From: Macrocystis pyrifera
Lineage: Eukaryota; Sar; Phaeophyceae; Laminariales; Laminariaceae
Length of the DNA: 64,000 nt
Assembly: GCA_031763025.1 (NCBI GenBank)
Contig: JASSKH010000016.1
Location: 6,625,054-6,689,053 of the forward strand
Reading direction: 5' to 3'
Shown here: positions 54,909-64,000 of the stretch, in pieces
Position numbering within the stretch: position 1 is the first letter of the stretch
Layout: each line of letters begins with the position of its first letter
Notes under the pieces: generated by a model
Databases searched by the model: none
Seen by the model: the letters and a program-made list of their open reading frames with translations, nothing else
Told to the model about the DNA's origin: nothing
Position numbers and translations under genes: made by a program

Positions 54909-55181
54909 TCATCCTCCCCAAAAAACCTCGGTGATTGCCTCCTCGTCGTCCAACTCCACAAAGACCTCGTTTCCGATACCTATGAACTCCGGACGATGGT
55001 AGAGAATGCTCATCGCCAGCTCCCCCCCCTTCGTGAAGCAGCCCCGAGCGTTGTGCATCATGATCCCGCTGCGCACGCGACCGTCCTTACCCTTGCTTGG
55101 GGTCGCGTTCTTCTCCCCCGCCGCCGCCGCAGCGGCGAGTTCCTTCAGCAGCTTAGCTCGCACCTCCGCTGCCTCCGGGTC
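54909..55181 (-). CDS. SOUL gene, terminal exon
   Basis: Opens after TTCGGCCAG and ends with TGA at 54911-54909. Reads DPEAAEVRAKLLKELAAAAA, HNARGCFTKGGELAMS, then ILYHRPEFIGIGNEVFVELD and a short acidic end. Y-x-x-P-x-x-x-x-x-x-N-E-V-x-V-E-L is the usual close of a SOUL domain (RYNPPxTPPxxRRNEVLVEL). The Ala run and a Lys-rich insert are not typical of the family. Confidence 0.8.
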   Translation of the reverse strand, partial: DPEAAEVRAKLLKELAAAAAAGEKNATPSKGKDGRVRSGIMMHNARGCFTKGGELAMSILYHRPEFIGIGNEVFVELDDEEAITEVFWGG

Positions 55182-58100
55182 CTGGCCGAAGGAAGGAGAT
55201 GGAAACGCGGTGCGGTGGGGGGGGGGGGGGGGGGGGGGGGGGCGTGCTCGTGTCATGAATAGTCGAAGTCATAATGCCATGGACCCTCGCATTCCTACAT
55301 TGCCGGCATGGAGCACGTCGGGTGTTTACCGACCAGGCAGATACTGCTTGCACCAAGCGCGTTGGGCGAAGGGGGGGGGGGGGGTACGCTAAAGCTACTC
55401 GTATCATGCAGAGCCAAAACAACACTTCGGAAAAGAAGGGCCTTCCACACGCGCGTGAGCCTCCTGTTCCTCCTTCTTCTCCTCCTTTCTCCTCATCCCC
55501 CCCCCCCCTTTTCCGCCACGTGAGCTAGGCAACCAGGGTACCGTTATTTTTTTTGGCGGTTGCCCACAGCTGGTCGTCGAGTGAGATCAATTGTGCGAGG
55601 TAAAGAACCTTTACTCTGCACAAGGGAATTGATCGTATCACGTAGTGTTCAAGGTAAGGCACCCAAGAGGCAGTTACATAGTACTCCCATTGCTGTCTCT
55701 GGAAGTGGCTACACCGGAAATTAAACTAACTCATTGAAGCTGTCATCCATGTGCAAGTCCGCCTCACAGGCGGTTCTTAGTAGGATGCAGCTCACCCTTC
55801 ATGCGACTCGCCGGACACCTCACGTTTCGCTTCGCGCTTGGTGCAAGCAATGTCGGCCTGGTCGGTGAAAACCCGACGTGCTCCGTCCCGGCATTGTAGG
55901 GATGCGAGGGTCTGTGGTCATACGACTACGGCCATGCATGGGATCGAGTACATCTCTCCTATCGAGTACCCCCCCCCTTCCCGCCCAAGCGATAACAAAT
56001 TCAACTATTACAGCTACTACAGCAGCAAATACAGCGATTGCACCAGCGAATAAAGCGGCGTGCCAACTCTGCCCGAACAAAGAAGGACCGCTCGGTCCTC
56101 ATACAAATGTTCAAACACCCCTTGGTAAGTCCGTCCAGAGCGGTACGTACACGAATAAAGCGACGCACGGCATCGCAGCGACCATTTTTCAGCAGCGGCA
56201 CGAAATACCTGCGGCAGGCCATTGAAGTCGGTGACGGCAACCCTCCTGAACCCCTGCTTCGCGTTTCGCGACGACTGCCCCTCCCCCTTCTCCCGCTCCG
56301 TCGCCGCCGCGGGCATCGCCGCTCCGTCCAGTCCCATCGCCGTAGGCAGCGGAATGGTCCACGTGATGCGGTTTGCCCTACGGCTCGTGGACGCCTCCCT
56401 AAAATATAACATATTGTTGTGGAAGGGCCGAGGAGTTCCACGTTTTTCACAGAAAAAAGACGGGGGGGGGGAGGGGGGAGGGGGGGGGGGGGGGCAGGTG
56501 CGCGTTACATGGAGAGAAACAAGGGGATAAAAAAATCCGAGAAACAAGAGTGAGCGCGGATTTTGTTTTTAAAAAAAAACGGGACTGGACCTACAATAGT
56601 AAACACCGGAATGGTCCACGTAATGCGGTTTGCCCTACGACTCGTCGACGCCTCCTTACGATAATATATAATATTGTGGAAAAGCCGCGGAGTTCCGTGT
56701 TGAGGAAAGTTGCGGGGAGGGATGGGGACGAGAGGGAGGGGTGGGGGGGGGGGGGGGGGGGGGGTGCAGGGAAAGGTGCAGGTTACATGTAGAGCCAACG
56801 GCGGTGGAAAAAACTAGAGAAAAAAGCGAGCGCGGATTCTTGAATATAGCAGTAAAAACGGGACTTAGCCCACCACAGTCACCCCCTCCCCTTCCCTGGC
56901 CCCATCCCTGGCCTATTTGAGAGGCATCCAATCCACCAACCCATCAATCAACCAACGAATCAAGCAAGCAACAAAACCACTAAAACCAATCCATTCAGAT
57001 CGAACACACACGCACGCACATTCATGCATGCCCAACGTCAACGTCAACGCTAACGCCAACGGTTACACTAACGCTTACGCTACCGCTACCGCGAACGCCC
57101 ACGCTCAATTCCCACCTGACAGTACCGTTGAACCAAGTACCGTTGGGGAAATTTTCGCGCTCTCTATGATCGGTTGGATCGCCACCTCGATCGGTCCCGT
57201 CACGTAGTACTCGTCCGGCTTTCGACCCGATGTCCGCAGCTCGCCGGTGTGCGCGAACCCGGGCAAGATTAAAGACTTGCGGATCTGAGTTTTTTCAGTG
57301 GTGGCCGTGGCCGTGGCAGTGGCGGAAGGATGGAGGGTGGTACGGGTATGTATGCGTTGTGTTGTCGGTGGTAGTGGCGGTGACGAGAAAGTGGGGAGGG
57401 GAGGGGGACAGGAGGGGATGAGCTATGCAGCTAGTATTGAGGGCTATAGTATGGGGTTATAGGGGGAGGGGACAGAGGGGAATAAGTTTTGCATTTAGTG
57501 CGGGGGTTTCGTACAATAAATAATACGAGTTATGGGGAGGGGGAAGAGAACAGGAGGGGACAGATTTCGCAGTTAATACAAGGGTTTCGTCTAACATAGT
57601 ATACGGGTTGCGGGGAGGGGGGAAGGGGACACGAGGGGATAAGTGTTGCAGGTACTGTAGTGTAAGGTTATACCTGCGGGGAGGGGGAAGGGGACAGGAG
57701 GGGATAAGTGTTGCAGGTACTGCAGTATAAGGCTATACCTAGGGTTAGGGTTAGGTGGTATAGCGTAAGGGGTAGCACAAGGGTGACATAAAAAGGCTAG
57801 CATAAGGGTTTTAGTATGCCGGTGTACACCTGGAAAGGGTTTGTACAAGAGTTACATAGGAAAAGGGATAGTGGCAACAAGCTCTTTACAATTGCTGCAC
57901 ACACGTCCTTGGGGAGAAAAACAAGCTCGATTCGGCGCGGGATCCTTTTCTGCAGGTAGCAAAAGGGCTAAACCCTTGTAGAACTGCATGCACGTTTTCG
58001 GAAGCAACGTATACCGTATCACACCGAGCGAGGATGCGGCTACGGCCTTCCAACGTACACATGGCGACATGTTTCCAAAGCCACCGGTTTGTTTTTTGCT

Positions 58101-61100
58101 GTGCCCTCTTCTTGTTTCGGAGAAAACGGACTCGGAAGTTCGTCCCTATATATAATATAAATATGCATACAGTATATAATACTTCAAAATAGATTGGCAC
58201 AGGTCTTAAGGTACGATACGTACCTGGTGTATATTTTTGCGTACTTGGCAGTTACGCAACAATCCTCTTGATATTTCACAGGGGAAAATTGACGATACAA
58301 ATCGACTATGACTGCAGCGACGGTCACTGCGTGGTTGGGGGATACCAGTACTCGAAATTGGAGTCTCGAGATACAGTGAAATGAGTCGTACCGGACGGGC
58401 GGAACTTGAAGCCTACCTACCTACCCGTACAGCCGCTGGGCGCTGTCCCTGCTCCTACAGAGACGGTTGTCAACGCCAAAGTTACCAACCATTGTTTTTG
58501 GTCGCTACATATTTTGTGGCCTCAAAAGGGGTTTTGATAACGTAACTGTCGCTACATGTTTCGCGGTCTCAAAAGCGGTTGATAAAACGTAACTGCACCT
58601 GCAAACTATCAATATTACCTACAAGGACTGGAGGGAAACGCAAGGACTGTTGGGGTACTGTATATATAGATACGACTGCCAAACGATCGTTACGTTTGCA
58701 TCGAGAGTGGACATGCGGCACTGCCTGGTACGAATACATGGAATTATACTGAGCTCATTTGGGGCAGCAAGGCGAGAGATTCAAGTACCTGATCACCTGG
58801 TCCATCTACGTACGCGTTCGTAGACGAAAAGGGTTACGTGTGTGCTTCGTATACAAAAAATAAAATCACCAATTTATACCAGGTACCCCTTAAAACATAT
58901 CCCTATATCGGAAAGATCACCATCTACAGTGGATCATCTAGCTCATGATCTGTCGTTATGAGATGCTGCGCAGGATCTATCTATCTGTACAGTACAGATC
59001 TAACCCAGGAAACATGTGCTAGATCATGCAGGTCATACGGCTCCCACCCGGCAACATGAGCTAGATCACACAGACCATGCAGATCAGGAATATACTGTAT
59101 CTTGTTCTCAGACATCTAGATCATGAAGTAGGAATTTAATGTTGTGTCCGAGGTGTAAACCTATCCTTCACCAGGCCATACAAACCCCGTACGGCACGCG
59201 TGATTGAAGTATCATACGCAGCTTACAATTGCTTTCGCTACGAACATTCTTCATCTTACATCTGAGGATTATTTTTTAATTAAAAAAAAGGGATACTCTG
59301 TACGTATACGAACCCTACAACACCGTTAATTTGTACCAGGCATCAGGTACATACCTGGTACCTACCTGGCAACCCTCAATACAACAGATGGTGCACCTGG
59401 TACACATCACAGCATAAAAACCCTCGCTCGACTACGAGTATTTCTCACTCACCTCTCTCGAGTTAGACCGGTCGATGATCGACGGCTGAGTCACCAGCCG
59501 GGGCACGTACTCCCTGACCTCATACCCCTTCGCCCTTTTAACCACCATGTAAGGCGGCTGCTCCGCGGGGGGGGAACCCAGCTGATGCCAGAGGTCCCAG
59601 AATCCGGGAATGAGGTGCTTCACAGCCAGACTCAGCAGGTTTCCTTCCCAAGTGTCGGTGATTTTCACCACCTGTGGGTTTCGCATTTGTTCGGAGGGCA
59701 GGGGGGGTGAGACGATGGGGTGGGGATGGGGCAGGGAGGTAGGAGTGTGGAAGATGAGGGCGGGAAGGGGGTGGGGGGGGGGGGGGGGGGGGTACTCATT
59801 ATCATGTATGGCCGTAGTCGTATGACCATAGACCCTCGCATCCCTACAATGCCGGGACGGAGCACGTCGGGTTCTCACCGACCGGACAGACATTGCTTGT
59901 ACCAAGCGCGAAGCGCCGTGAGGTGTTGGGCGAGTCGCATGAAGGGTGAGCTGCACCCTACGAAGAACCGCTTTTGAGGCGGATTTTCTCGTATATGAAT
60001 GACTGCGTCAACGAATTGATTAAATTTCTGGTGTGGCCACTGTGAGCTGCATCATACGAAGAACCGCTTTTGAGACGGATTTTCTTGTATATGAATGACA
60101 GCGTCAATGTGCATCATACGAAGAACCGCTTTTGAGACGGATTTTCTTGCATATGAATGACAGCGTCAATGAACTGATTTAATTTCTGGTGTGGCCACTT
60201 CCACAGACAGCAATGGGTTTACTATGTAACTGCCTCGTGGGTGCCTTACCATATACACACTACGCGATACGATCATCCCCCTTGTGCGGAGGGAAGGTTC
60301 TCCCCGCACAACAATGATCTAACTCGACCGCCAGCCGTGGTGACCGCCAAAAAAAAAAAAAAAAAAAAACACGGTACCCTGGCTGTCTAGCTCACGTAGT
60401 GAGAGGCGTGTTTTACAGCGTCGTCGCCAATCGACGCCAACCCAACCTATATATATATATACCAGGTATACGATATAGGGGGGGGGGGGGGGGGGGAGGA
60501 GGGGGGGGATTGGGGTGGGACGGGGGGACGGGGGACGGGGGAGGTTGTGGGGGAGGGGGGGGAGGGTTGAGGGGCGGGGGTGGGGTGTACTGGAGGGTAG
60601 AGAGGTCAGGGGGTTGAAGAGTTGGGGAACGAATATGGGGGGACGCGCATGTGTTCACAGCAACACAAAGCAAGCGCAAAACAAAAGAATGTGGGCTGGG
60701 AAAAGGGTTGGCGGGTTTTCGGTTGGGGTTCCGGTTTCCTATTATGTTCTTAGAAAACTACAGTAGGGTCTGTTCTTTGTACTGGTACATGGAGACGGAT
60801 TCCATTGACACACTGCACCAGGTACACACAGTGCGCACTCTCGAAGAATCGAAGTACTGGTATGCAGTGCGCACTCTCGAAGTATCCAAGTACCGGTATG
60901 CTGGTATTAACAGGTACAGTACCTGGTACCGGTATATTTTATAAGCAGGATGACAGCAGCAACACAGCAACGGAATAACACGAGAGCACGGTCCAGACCT
61001 GGTACACTATTACTCACAGTAGCATTACTTTCATACTGTAATGGTATTGGAGCTGTGCTTTCATGCCAGGTATGATATGCTGCGCAGGGTGATGAACGAG

Positions 61101-61523
61101 CATAGCGGAGCCCAAGAGTACTGCTGCTGTTGGTCCATAAGCAGCCCAGCGAAGCGAGGCAAAGCCAAGACCCATCGACCTACCTTGCCCCCAGCACCCG
61201 TCTCGATCACCGACTCGCCCCGTACAATATATCTCGGCAGCCAAGGCAACGGCCAGGTCCCGCTCCCGACCCACTCCAACCTCTTCGCCCCGTTCGCCGC
61301 GGCGATCACGGACATCCTTGGCTCCGTCAGTAGCTGCCCTAGCCCCCTCAGCTCCTCCTCTACAGCGGCCAGCCCGACGTTTTGACCCAGCGGCCCCCGC
61401 CATTCCACTCCCTCTGCCAGGACCTGCCGGAGGACGCCCGGGTCTCCGCGCATCGCTCGGTTGATGCCTTCCTCGAACGCCTTGTCCAGCGAGAGCGCGG
61501 TCCCCTCGTTGTCTGAAACGGCA

Positions 61524-61557
<34 letters not shown>

Positions 61558-61903
61558 ATGCGGAAGATGATGATGATGTTGCCGAGAGCGCCGAGCCTGC
61601 GCCTCGGGTCGGCGGCGGCGGCGTCATGCTCAGCAGCAGCGGTAAGCCAGCGGAGCGGGCGGTGGGGGATAGCTCCTCCTCTCTGCTGCGCAAGGCGGCA
61701 CCGTTGGTGAGGCGCGCCTGCCGATAATGTGGCCGCCGCTGCTGTTGCTGCTGTGTCAGCGATGGTTCCGTGGAGGCGCCAAAGGGGGAGGCTACTGTCT
61801 GCTGGGATGTTGTTGCCCCCGGGAGGAGGAAGGAGAGGGCTCGGCAAGAGCATGACAGGAGCACCAGGCCTCCCATCAGCACCCTTCTTCGCCGCGGACC
61901 CAT
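54909..61903 (-). CDS. Plastid-type NTF2-like/SOUL haem-binding protein (whole gene, 4 or more exons)
   Basis: The first exon encodes a leader and an NTF2-like (DUF2358-type) domain; the rest is a SOUL domain. The same two-domain order is known in plant plastid haem-binding proteins of the HBP5 type, thought to bind or carry tetrapyrroles. Exons placed: 61903-61184, 59671-59453, 56398-56209 (or its tandem partner 56654-56595) and 55181-54909. Phases agree between the first two and between the last two. The SOUL segment normally reading GFRxLAGYIFG was not located, so one exon in the 2.8-kb intron is missing from this model. The gene is tail-to-tail with the RecQ gene. Confidence 0.8.
55249..55362 (+). 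repeat. Family D fragment
   Basis: Opens against poly-G; GCCGGCATGGAGCACGTCGG and CTTGCACCAAGCGCG mark it. Opposite orientation to most copies; lies in the SOUL-gene intron next to its last exon. Confidence 0.7.
55518..55969 (-). repeat. Family D repeat
   Basis: Lacks the first 70 bp; otherwise complete, with CATCTCTCCTATCGAGTACC before poly-C. Confidence 0.85.
56209..56398 (-). CDS. SOUL gene, core exon (duplicate partner)
   Basis: After TATTTTAG the phase-2 reading is EASTSRRANRITWTIPLPTA, MGLDGAAMPAAATEREKGEG and GFRRVAVTDFNGLPQ, closed by GTATTT. R-I-T-W-T-I-P-L matches the SOUL MTxPV strand. RRVAVTDFNG followed by PEAAEVRAKLLKEL in the last exon matches the family pattern (V-A-V-x-x-F-x-G...L...L). 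The join to 55181 is in phase 0. Confidence 0.72.
56345..56870. repeat. Tandem duplication containing a SOUL exon
   Basis: Two copies of about 250 bp (about 56345-56575 and 56605-56855). Shared words: CCGGAATGGTCCACGT, GCGGTTTGCCCTACG, GGAGTTCC, a G tract, GTTACATG and GAGCGCGGATT. Confidence 0.85.
56595..56654 (-). CDS. SOUL gene, short duplicated exon copy
   Basis: Between CGTAAG and GTAGGT, 20 codons read EASTSRRANRITWTIPVFTI. I-T-W-T-I-P-V fits the SOUL signature K-I-x-M-T-x-P-V. The first 16 residues are identical to the start of the exon at 56398, and the flanks are also repeated, so this is a tandem exon duplicate. It enters in phase 0, its partner in phase 2. Alternative use or decay of one copy is possible. 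Confidence 0.5.
57029..57106. repeat. AACGCT/ACGTCA hexamer array
   Basis: AACGTCAACGTCAACGCTAA and ACTAACGCTTACGCTACCGC; inside a SOUL-gene intron. Confidence 0.85.
57398..57735. repeat. Minisatellite, five units of 61-80 bp
   Basis: Each starts GGGGAGGGGGAAGGGGACAG, then GGATAAGTGTTGCAGGTACT, and ends in a T-rich word such as GGTTATACC. The last two units are nearly identical. Confidence 0.85.
58905..59130. repeat. Family G repeat rich in AGATCAT/ATGATCT
   Basis: GCAGGATCTATCTATCTGTA and GGCAACATGAGCTAGATCAC match 33290-33605 in order. A weaker piece lies at 38870-39010. Confidence 0.65.
59453..59671 (-). CDS. SOUL gene exon 2: domain junction and SOUL start
   Basis: 73 codons, phase 0 at both ends, between AACCCACAG and GTGAGT. 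Reads VVKITDTWEGNLLSLAVKHL, then IPGFWDLWHQLG, then YMVVKRAKGYEVREYVPRLV. The second half is the SOUL opening (Y-x-V-x-x-x-x-x-Y-E-V-R-x-Y). A family D copy ends just upstream. Confidence 0.87.
59792..60460 (+). repeat. Family D repeat with internal triplication
   Basis: Full-length copy in the presumed sense orientation. A segment containing GAAGAACCGCTTTTGAGACG occurs three times (about 59955-60180), lengthening the copy by roughly 130 bp. An A run of about 23 precedes CACGGTACCCTGGCTG. The tail is (TA)n ending TATACCAGGTATACG. Confidence 0.85.
61184..61903 (-). CDS. SOUL gene exon 1: leader plus NTF2-like domain
   Basis: 240 codons from the ATG at 61903 to AAG/GTAGGT. The start was chosen because it gives a signal peptide (MGPRRRRVLMGGLVLLSCSC) followed by RALSFLLPG, close to the Phe-containing cleavage motif of heterokont plastid leaders; an upstream ATG at 62020 would bury it. 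A Ser/Ala run coded by (GCT)n separates the leader from the domain. The domain reads LDKAFEEGINRAMRGDPGVL, ELRGLGQLLTEPRM and LEWVGSGTWPLPWLPRYI, matching the NTF2-like DUF2358 fold. The end (ETGAGGK) continues into VVKITDTWEGN, as in that family. Confidence 0.82.
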
Positions 61904-62220
61904 GTCTTCGCTTATTTTTAGATGGCAGCCCAGGTGGAGCGTGAGATTGTGGAAGTTCTGACACCAGGTTTTCTTCTCTAGGATGGTGCGCTTTGCACGG
62001 CGGTGCCCCAACACAAGCACAACCTGGGTCCAGCAGGCAGGCTGATACCGATTTATATGACTAGTGGAGCCCTTTGGTGTTTAGCCTACCCAAGGTGTGG
62101 AACTCCTTGAGGTGCTTTTTTGGAGCTGTTTTTGATCAACTACTTGTACTGCATTTACCGCTGTTCTCCAGACGCGCGTGCTTGCCAAACCGCTGATACT
62201 TACGCTGCTGCTGTGAAACC

Positions 62221-62244
62221 ATGGCGCAGCGAGGCATGGTCCAG
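62221..62244 (+). CDS. Possible first exon of a divergent gene
   Basis: ACCATGG context, eight codons (MAQRGMVQ), then CAG/GTGAGG. It would start 317 bp from the ATG of the SOUL gene on the other strand, a plausible shared promoter. I could not follow it into a second exon. Too short to be sure. Confidence 0.25.
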
Positions 62245-63316
62245 GTGAGGATTTCGATGGGACCCTCTGCCGGTCAAATGCAGGTTACAAAATTATTATA
62301 ATGTTGCAGAAAATGCCCTGTTCTGTTTTTTGCGGAACACAGCGGCAGTATCACTCGTGAACAACGGTAGGTAGGGTGGCAGCAGCAGCAGTATTAATAG
62401 TGGCTTGACTCGCTGGATCAAATGGCTAGCTATTAATAGCTTGCTTTTCTGTCTACGGAGCCTTCATTTTCATAACCACTGCTGTTCTCAGCTACCCTCC
62501 CTCCCACCTCAAACATATCATACTTCCGCCCACACCAGTAGCAGGTGGTGAAGCGGAATCCTTCAGCTCGCAGAACAATGCTCCCTTCTCTCAATCACTC
62601 GTACATACAAGAGCTACAAACTCGTCGCACACCAGCCTACCTACTGCTGTAGCTGTAGGCTTGTGTGTTGTCGTGAGCACGGGCTACGTAGATTATGGCA
62701 ACGGCCTGATACGAGATCATCAACAACATTACCAAATGCTGCACGTACCGGGTACCTGTATCACAGGCCCGCGGATTGGGTCCATTTTGTTCCCTGTGAA
62801 CACAGACACCAAGACTTGCACAACTGTGATAGCAGACTCCAAGACTACTGCTTTAAGTACGTGTTCGTATACGGGTGTGTGTTCTTCACCGTTCTTCTCG
62901 TCGACATCCAGCACCCAGCACCACACCCAGCGTGTCCGTGCTGATTATTCACCCTATAGAGAGGCACAAGCTCTGTGGCCACAGACTACGACACCGAGAT
63001 ACATAGTGCATCGTAAACGCAGTACCCGGAAACCGATGGCACAACACGCAATGCCATGCCATCGCCGTGGGTGCGACAGGCCCAGCGCGTGCACGCGCCC
63101 GCTGGCACAGACCGAGCACTACCACTACCATGCAACGCAAGATAATAACAAACCCTTCGCCCGTGTGACCATCTGTTACCGCTGTAGTATCATATCTCTG
63201 AAACATTGCAACATCAGAGGGGAAAAAAACGTCGTACCATTCATGGTACAAAAAATGACGACCTCGGCAACTGCTATTAATAGTGCGGGATGGCGGATGA
63301 TTCAGATTGGTGTCTT

Positions 63317-63416
63317 AACCCTGTGAGAACTGTGCAGTCCCGTTTTGTGGGTCAAACCACTCAATTTTTTAAGTAATTTGTCCCACAAAACGGGACTGCT
63401 TACACTAGAAGGGTTA
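63317..63416. repeat. Family B palindromic element, well preserved
   Basis: TTAACCCT...GCAGTCCCGTTTTGTGGG faces CCCACAAAACGGGACTGC...AGGGTTAA, so the outer CCCT/AGGG edges are part of the inverted repeat. Confidence 0.8.
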
Positions 63417-63561
63417 AGTTACAATGCCAGGAATCGTGCGGTACGCACGGGCGAAAAAGAATCCTATCCGTACTGCTGGATGCTCGCACTTCTCCAAAAC
63501 GGCTGATATCACCACCAAAGTTGCCATTGCTCTGGTTGCTATCTCGGCGTCGCGAAGGGGT

Positions 63562-63662
63562 TGACTCTTTCAGGACTGCAGCCCCATTTTGGGGACAGAC
63601 TGCTGTATATAGTTGGAAATTGAGTGGTTTTGTCCCCGAAACGGAACGGCAGCCCTAAAAAG
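63562..63662. repeat. Family B palindromic element
   Basis: GACTGCAGCCCCATTTTGGG and TGTCCCCGAAACGGAACGGC arms with AAAAAGGGT at the right edge. Confidence 0.72.
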
Positions 63663-63694
63663 GGTCTACTGTAGGGCCTAGGGCACGCACAACG

Positions 63695-63840
63695 AAAATG
63701 GTGGCTTTGGAAATATGTCGTCGAGAAGGTCGTGCTTTGACGCGTCGCTCGGCGCTTGCGCTCTCTCCGGGTTGTCGAGAAAATCGGCTTCGAAATTCGT
63801 CCGAGGGGGTTGTGGTGTGTTATCTTGCGTGTTTCACGGT
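63695..63840 (+). repeat. Family I dispersed repeat
   Basis: AAAATGGTGGCTTTGGAAAT to TGTGTTATCTTGCGTGT; second good copy. The 74-codon frame here is not credible as a gene. Confidence 0.55.
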
Positions 63841-64000
63841 TCCTGCTGCTCTAGACAAAGAGAGTAAGCACAAGCACCGCTGTACAGTACGTACGTGCTC
63901 TTGTGTGTGTATCCTGCTGTAAAGGGGGCGGGGGAGGGCAGCGGTCAGCCCCTTGCACCACTGTGCGGCGTGCTTGCCTTGACTTGCTTTAGCCCAACCG

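Noticed and set aside
59797-59956. N-terminal extension of the SOUL exon frame (starts MQLTLHATRPTPHGASRL)
   Set aside because: The same peptide appears at every family D copy; it is repeat sequence upstream of the acceptor at 59672.
61014-61964. A 316-codon minus-strand frame overlapping the SOUL first exon
   Set aside because: It is the shifted frame of the same exon; the other frame has the leader and the NTF2-like domain and ends at a good donor.
62661-63326. A 221-codon plus-strand frame
   Set aside because: Composition is erratic, there is no domain, and 62900-63060 resembles noncoding sequence at 26930-27090. It may be chance in a repeat.

Overview
This is eukaryotic nuclear DNA. The genes are cut by many GT-AG introns and buried in transposon and simple-repeat sequence. 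The best lineage clue is a minus-strand gene (54909-61903) whose protein starts with a signal peptide followed by an ALSF-type junction, like the plastid leaders of algae with red-derived secondary plastids. It then carries an NTF2-like domain fused to a SOUL haem-binding domain. I read the organism as a photosynthetic stramenopile (brown-algal relative or other ochrophyte) or a similar alga; that placement is inference.

The main gene is a plus-strand RecQ-family DNA helicase spread over about 43 kb (roughly 8336-51613). I placed its exons by splice sites, phase continuity and family motifs. In order they encode a low-complexity N-terminus (Gln/Gly/Ala/Pro), an acidic patch, a coiled coil, an Asn-rich linker, a GRF zinc finger (20862-21265), helicase motif 0 (22458-22604), Walker A (35097-35236), the TPEK segment (37262-37350), DEAH (37821-37907), the DFRPDY/TATA segment (39814-39913) and the FNRPNL segment (40563-40685). 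A 100-N assembly gap (42428-42527) comes next, and helicase motifs V-VI and any RQC domain are not visible. After it come linker exons, an HRDC domain (46053-47914) and an acidic C-terminus ending at 51613. One intron alone is about 12.5 kb (22605-35096). The SOUL gene lies tail-to-tail with this gene, 3.3 kb away.

The left 8 kb holds a decayed, 5'-truncated LINE on the minus strand (about 2257-4925) and several miniature elements. Throughout the window there are: about 25 copies or pieces of a 108-bp TA-flanked inverted-repeat element (family A); a GTCCC-palindrome element (B); smaller hairpin elements (C, E, F, K and a Stowaway-like one); about eleven large copies of a roughly 500-bp dispersed repeat bounded by poly-C (D); a tRNA-headed SINE (H); and palindromic or tandem families G, I, M and N. 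A gag fragment of an LTR retrotransposon abuts the assembly gap. Poly-G/C tracts of up to about 125 bases and many micro- and minisatellites sit in the introns, often starting right at a splice donor.

The most interesting signals are small. The 8-mer TATTAATA and the 9-mer TACCAGGTA/TACCTGGTA occur far more often than chance. In several repeat copies they replace a plain TA, as excision scars of TA-targeting transposons would. Family A has also inserted repeatedly into one and the same TA of its own sequence. No CRISPR array, rRNA or intact tRNA gene was seen. The stretches 1-770, 6430-6720, 10060-10880, 16040-16850, 17400-17800, 22890-24160, 36850-37260, 39960-40340, 45660-46040, 57740-58900 and 62300-63300 hold nothing I can name beyond scattered repeat pieces.
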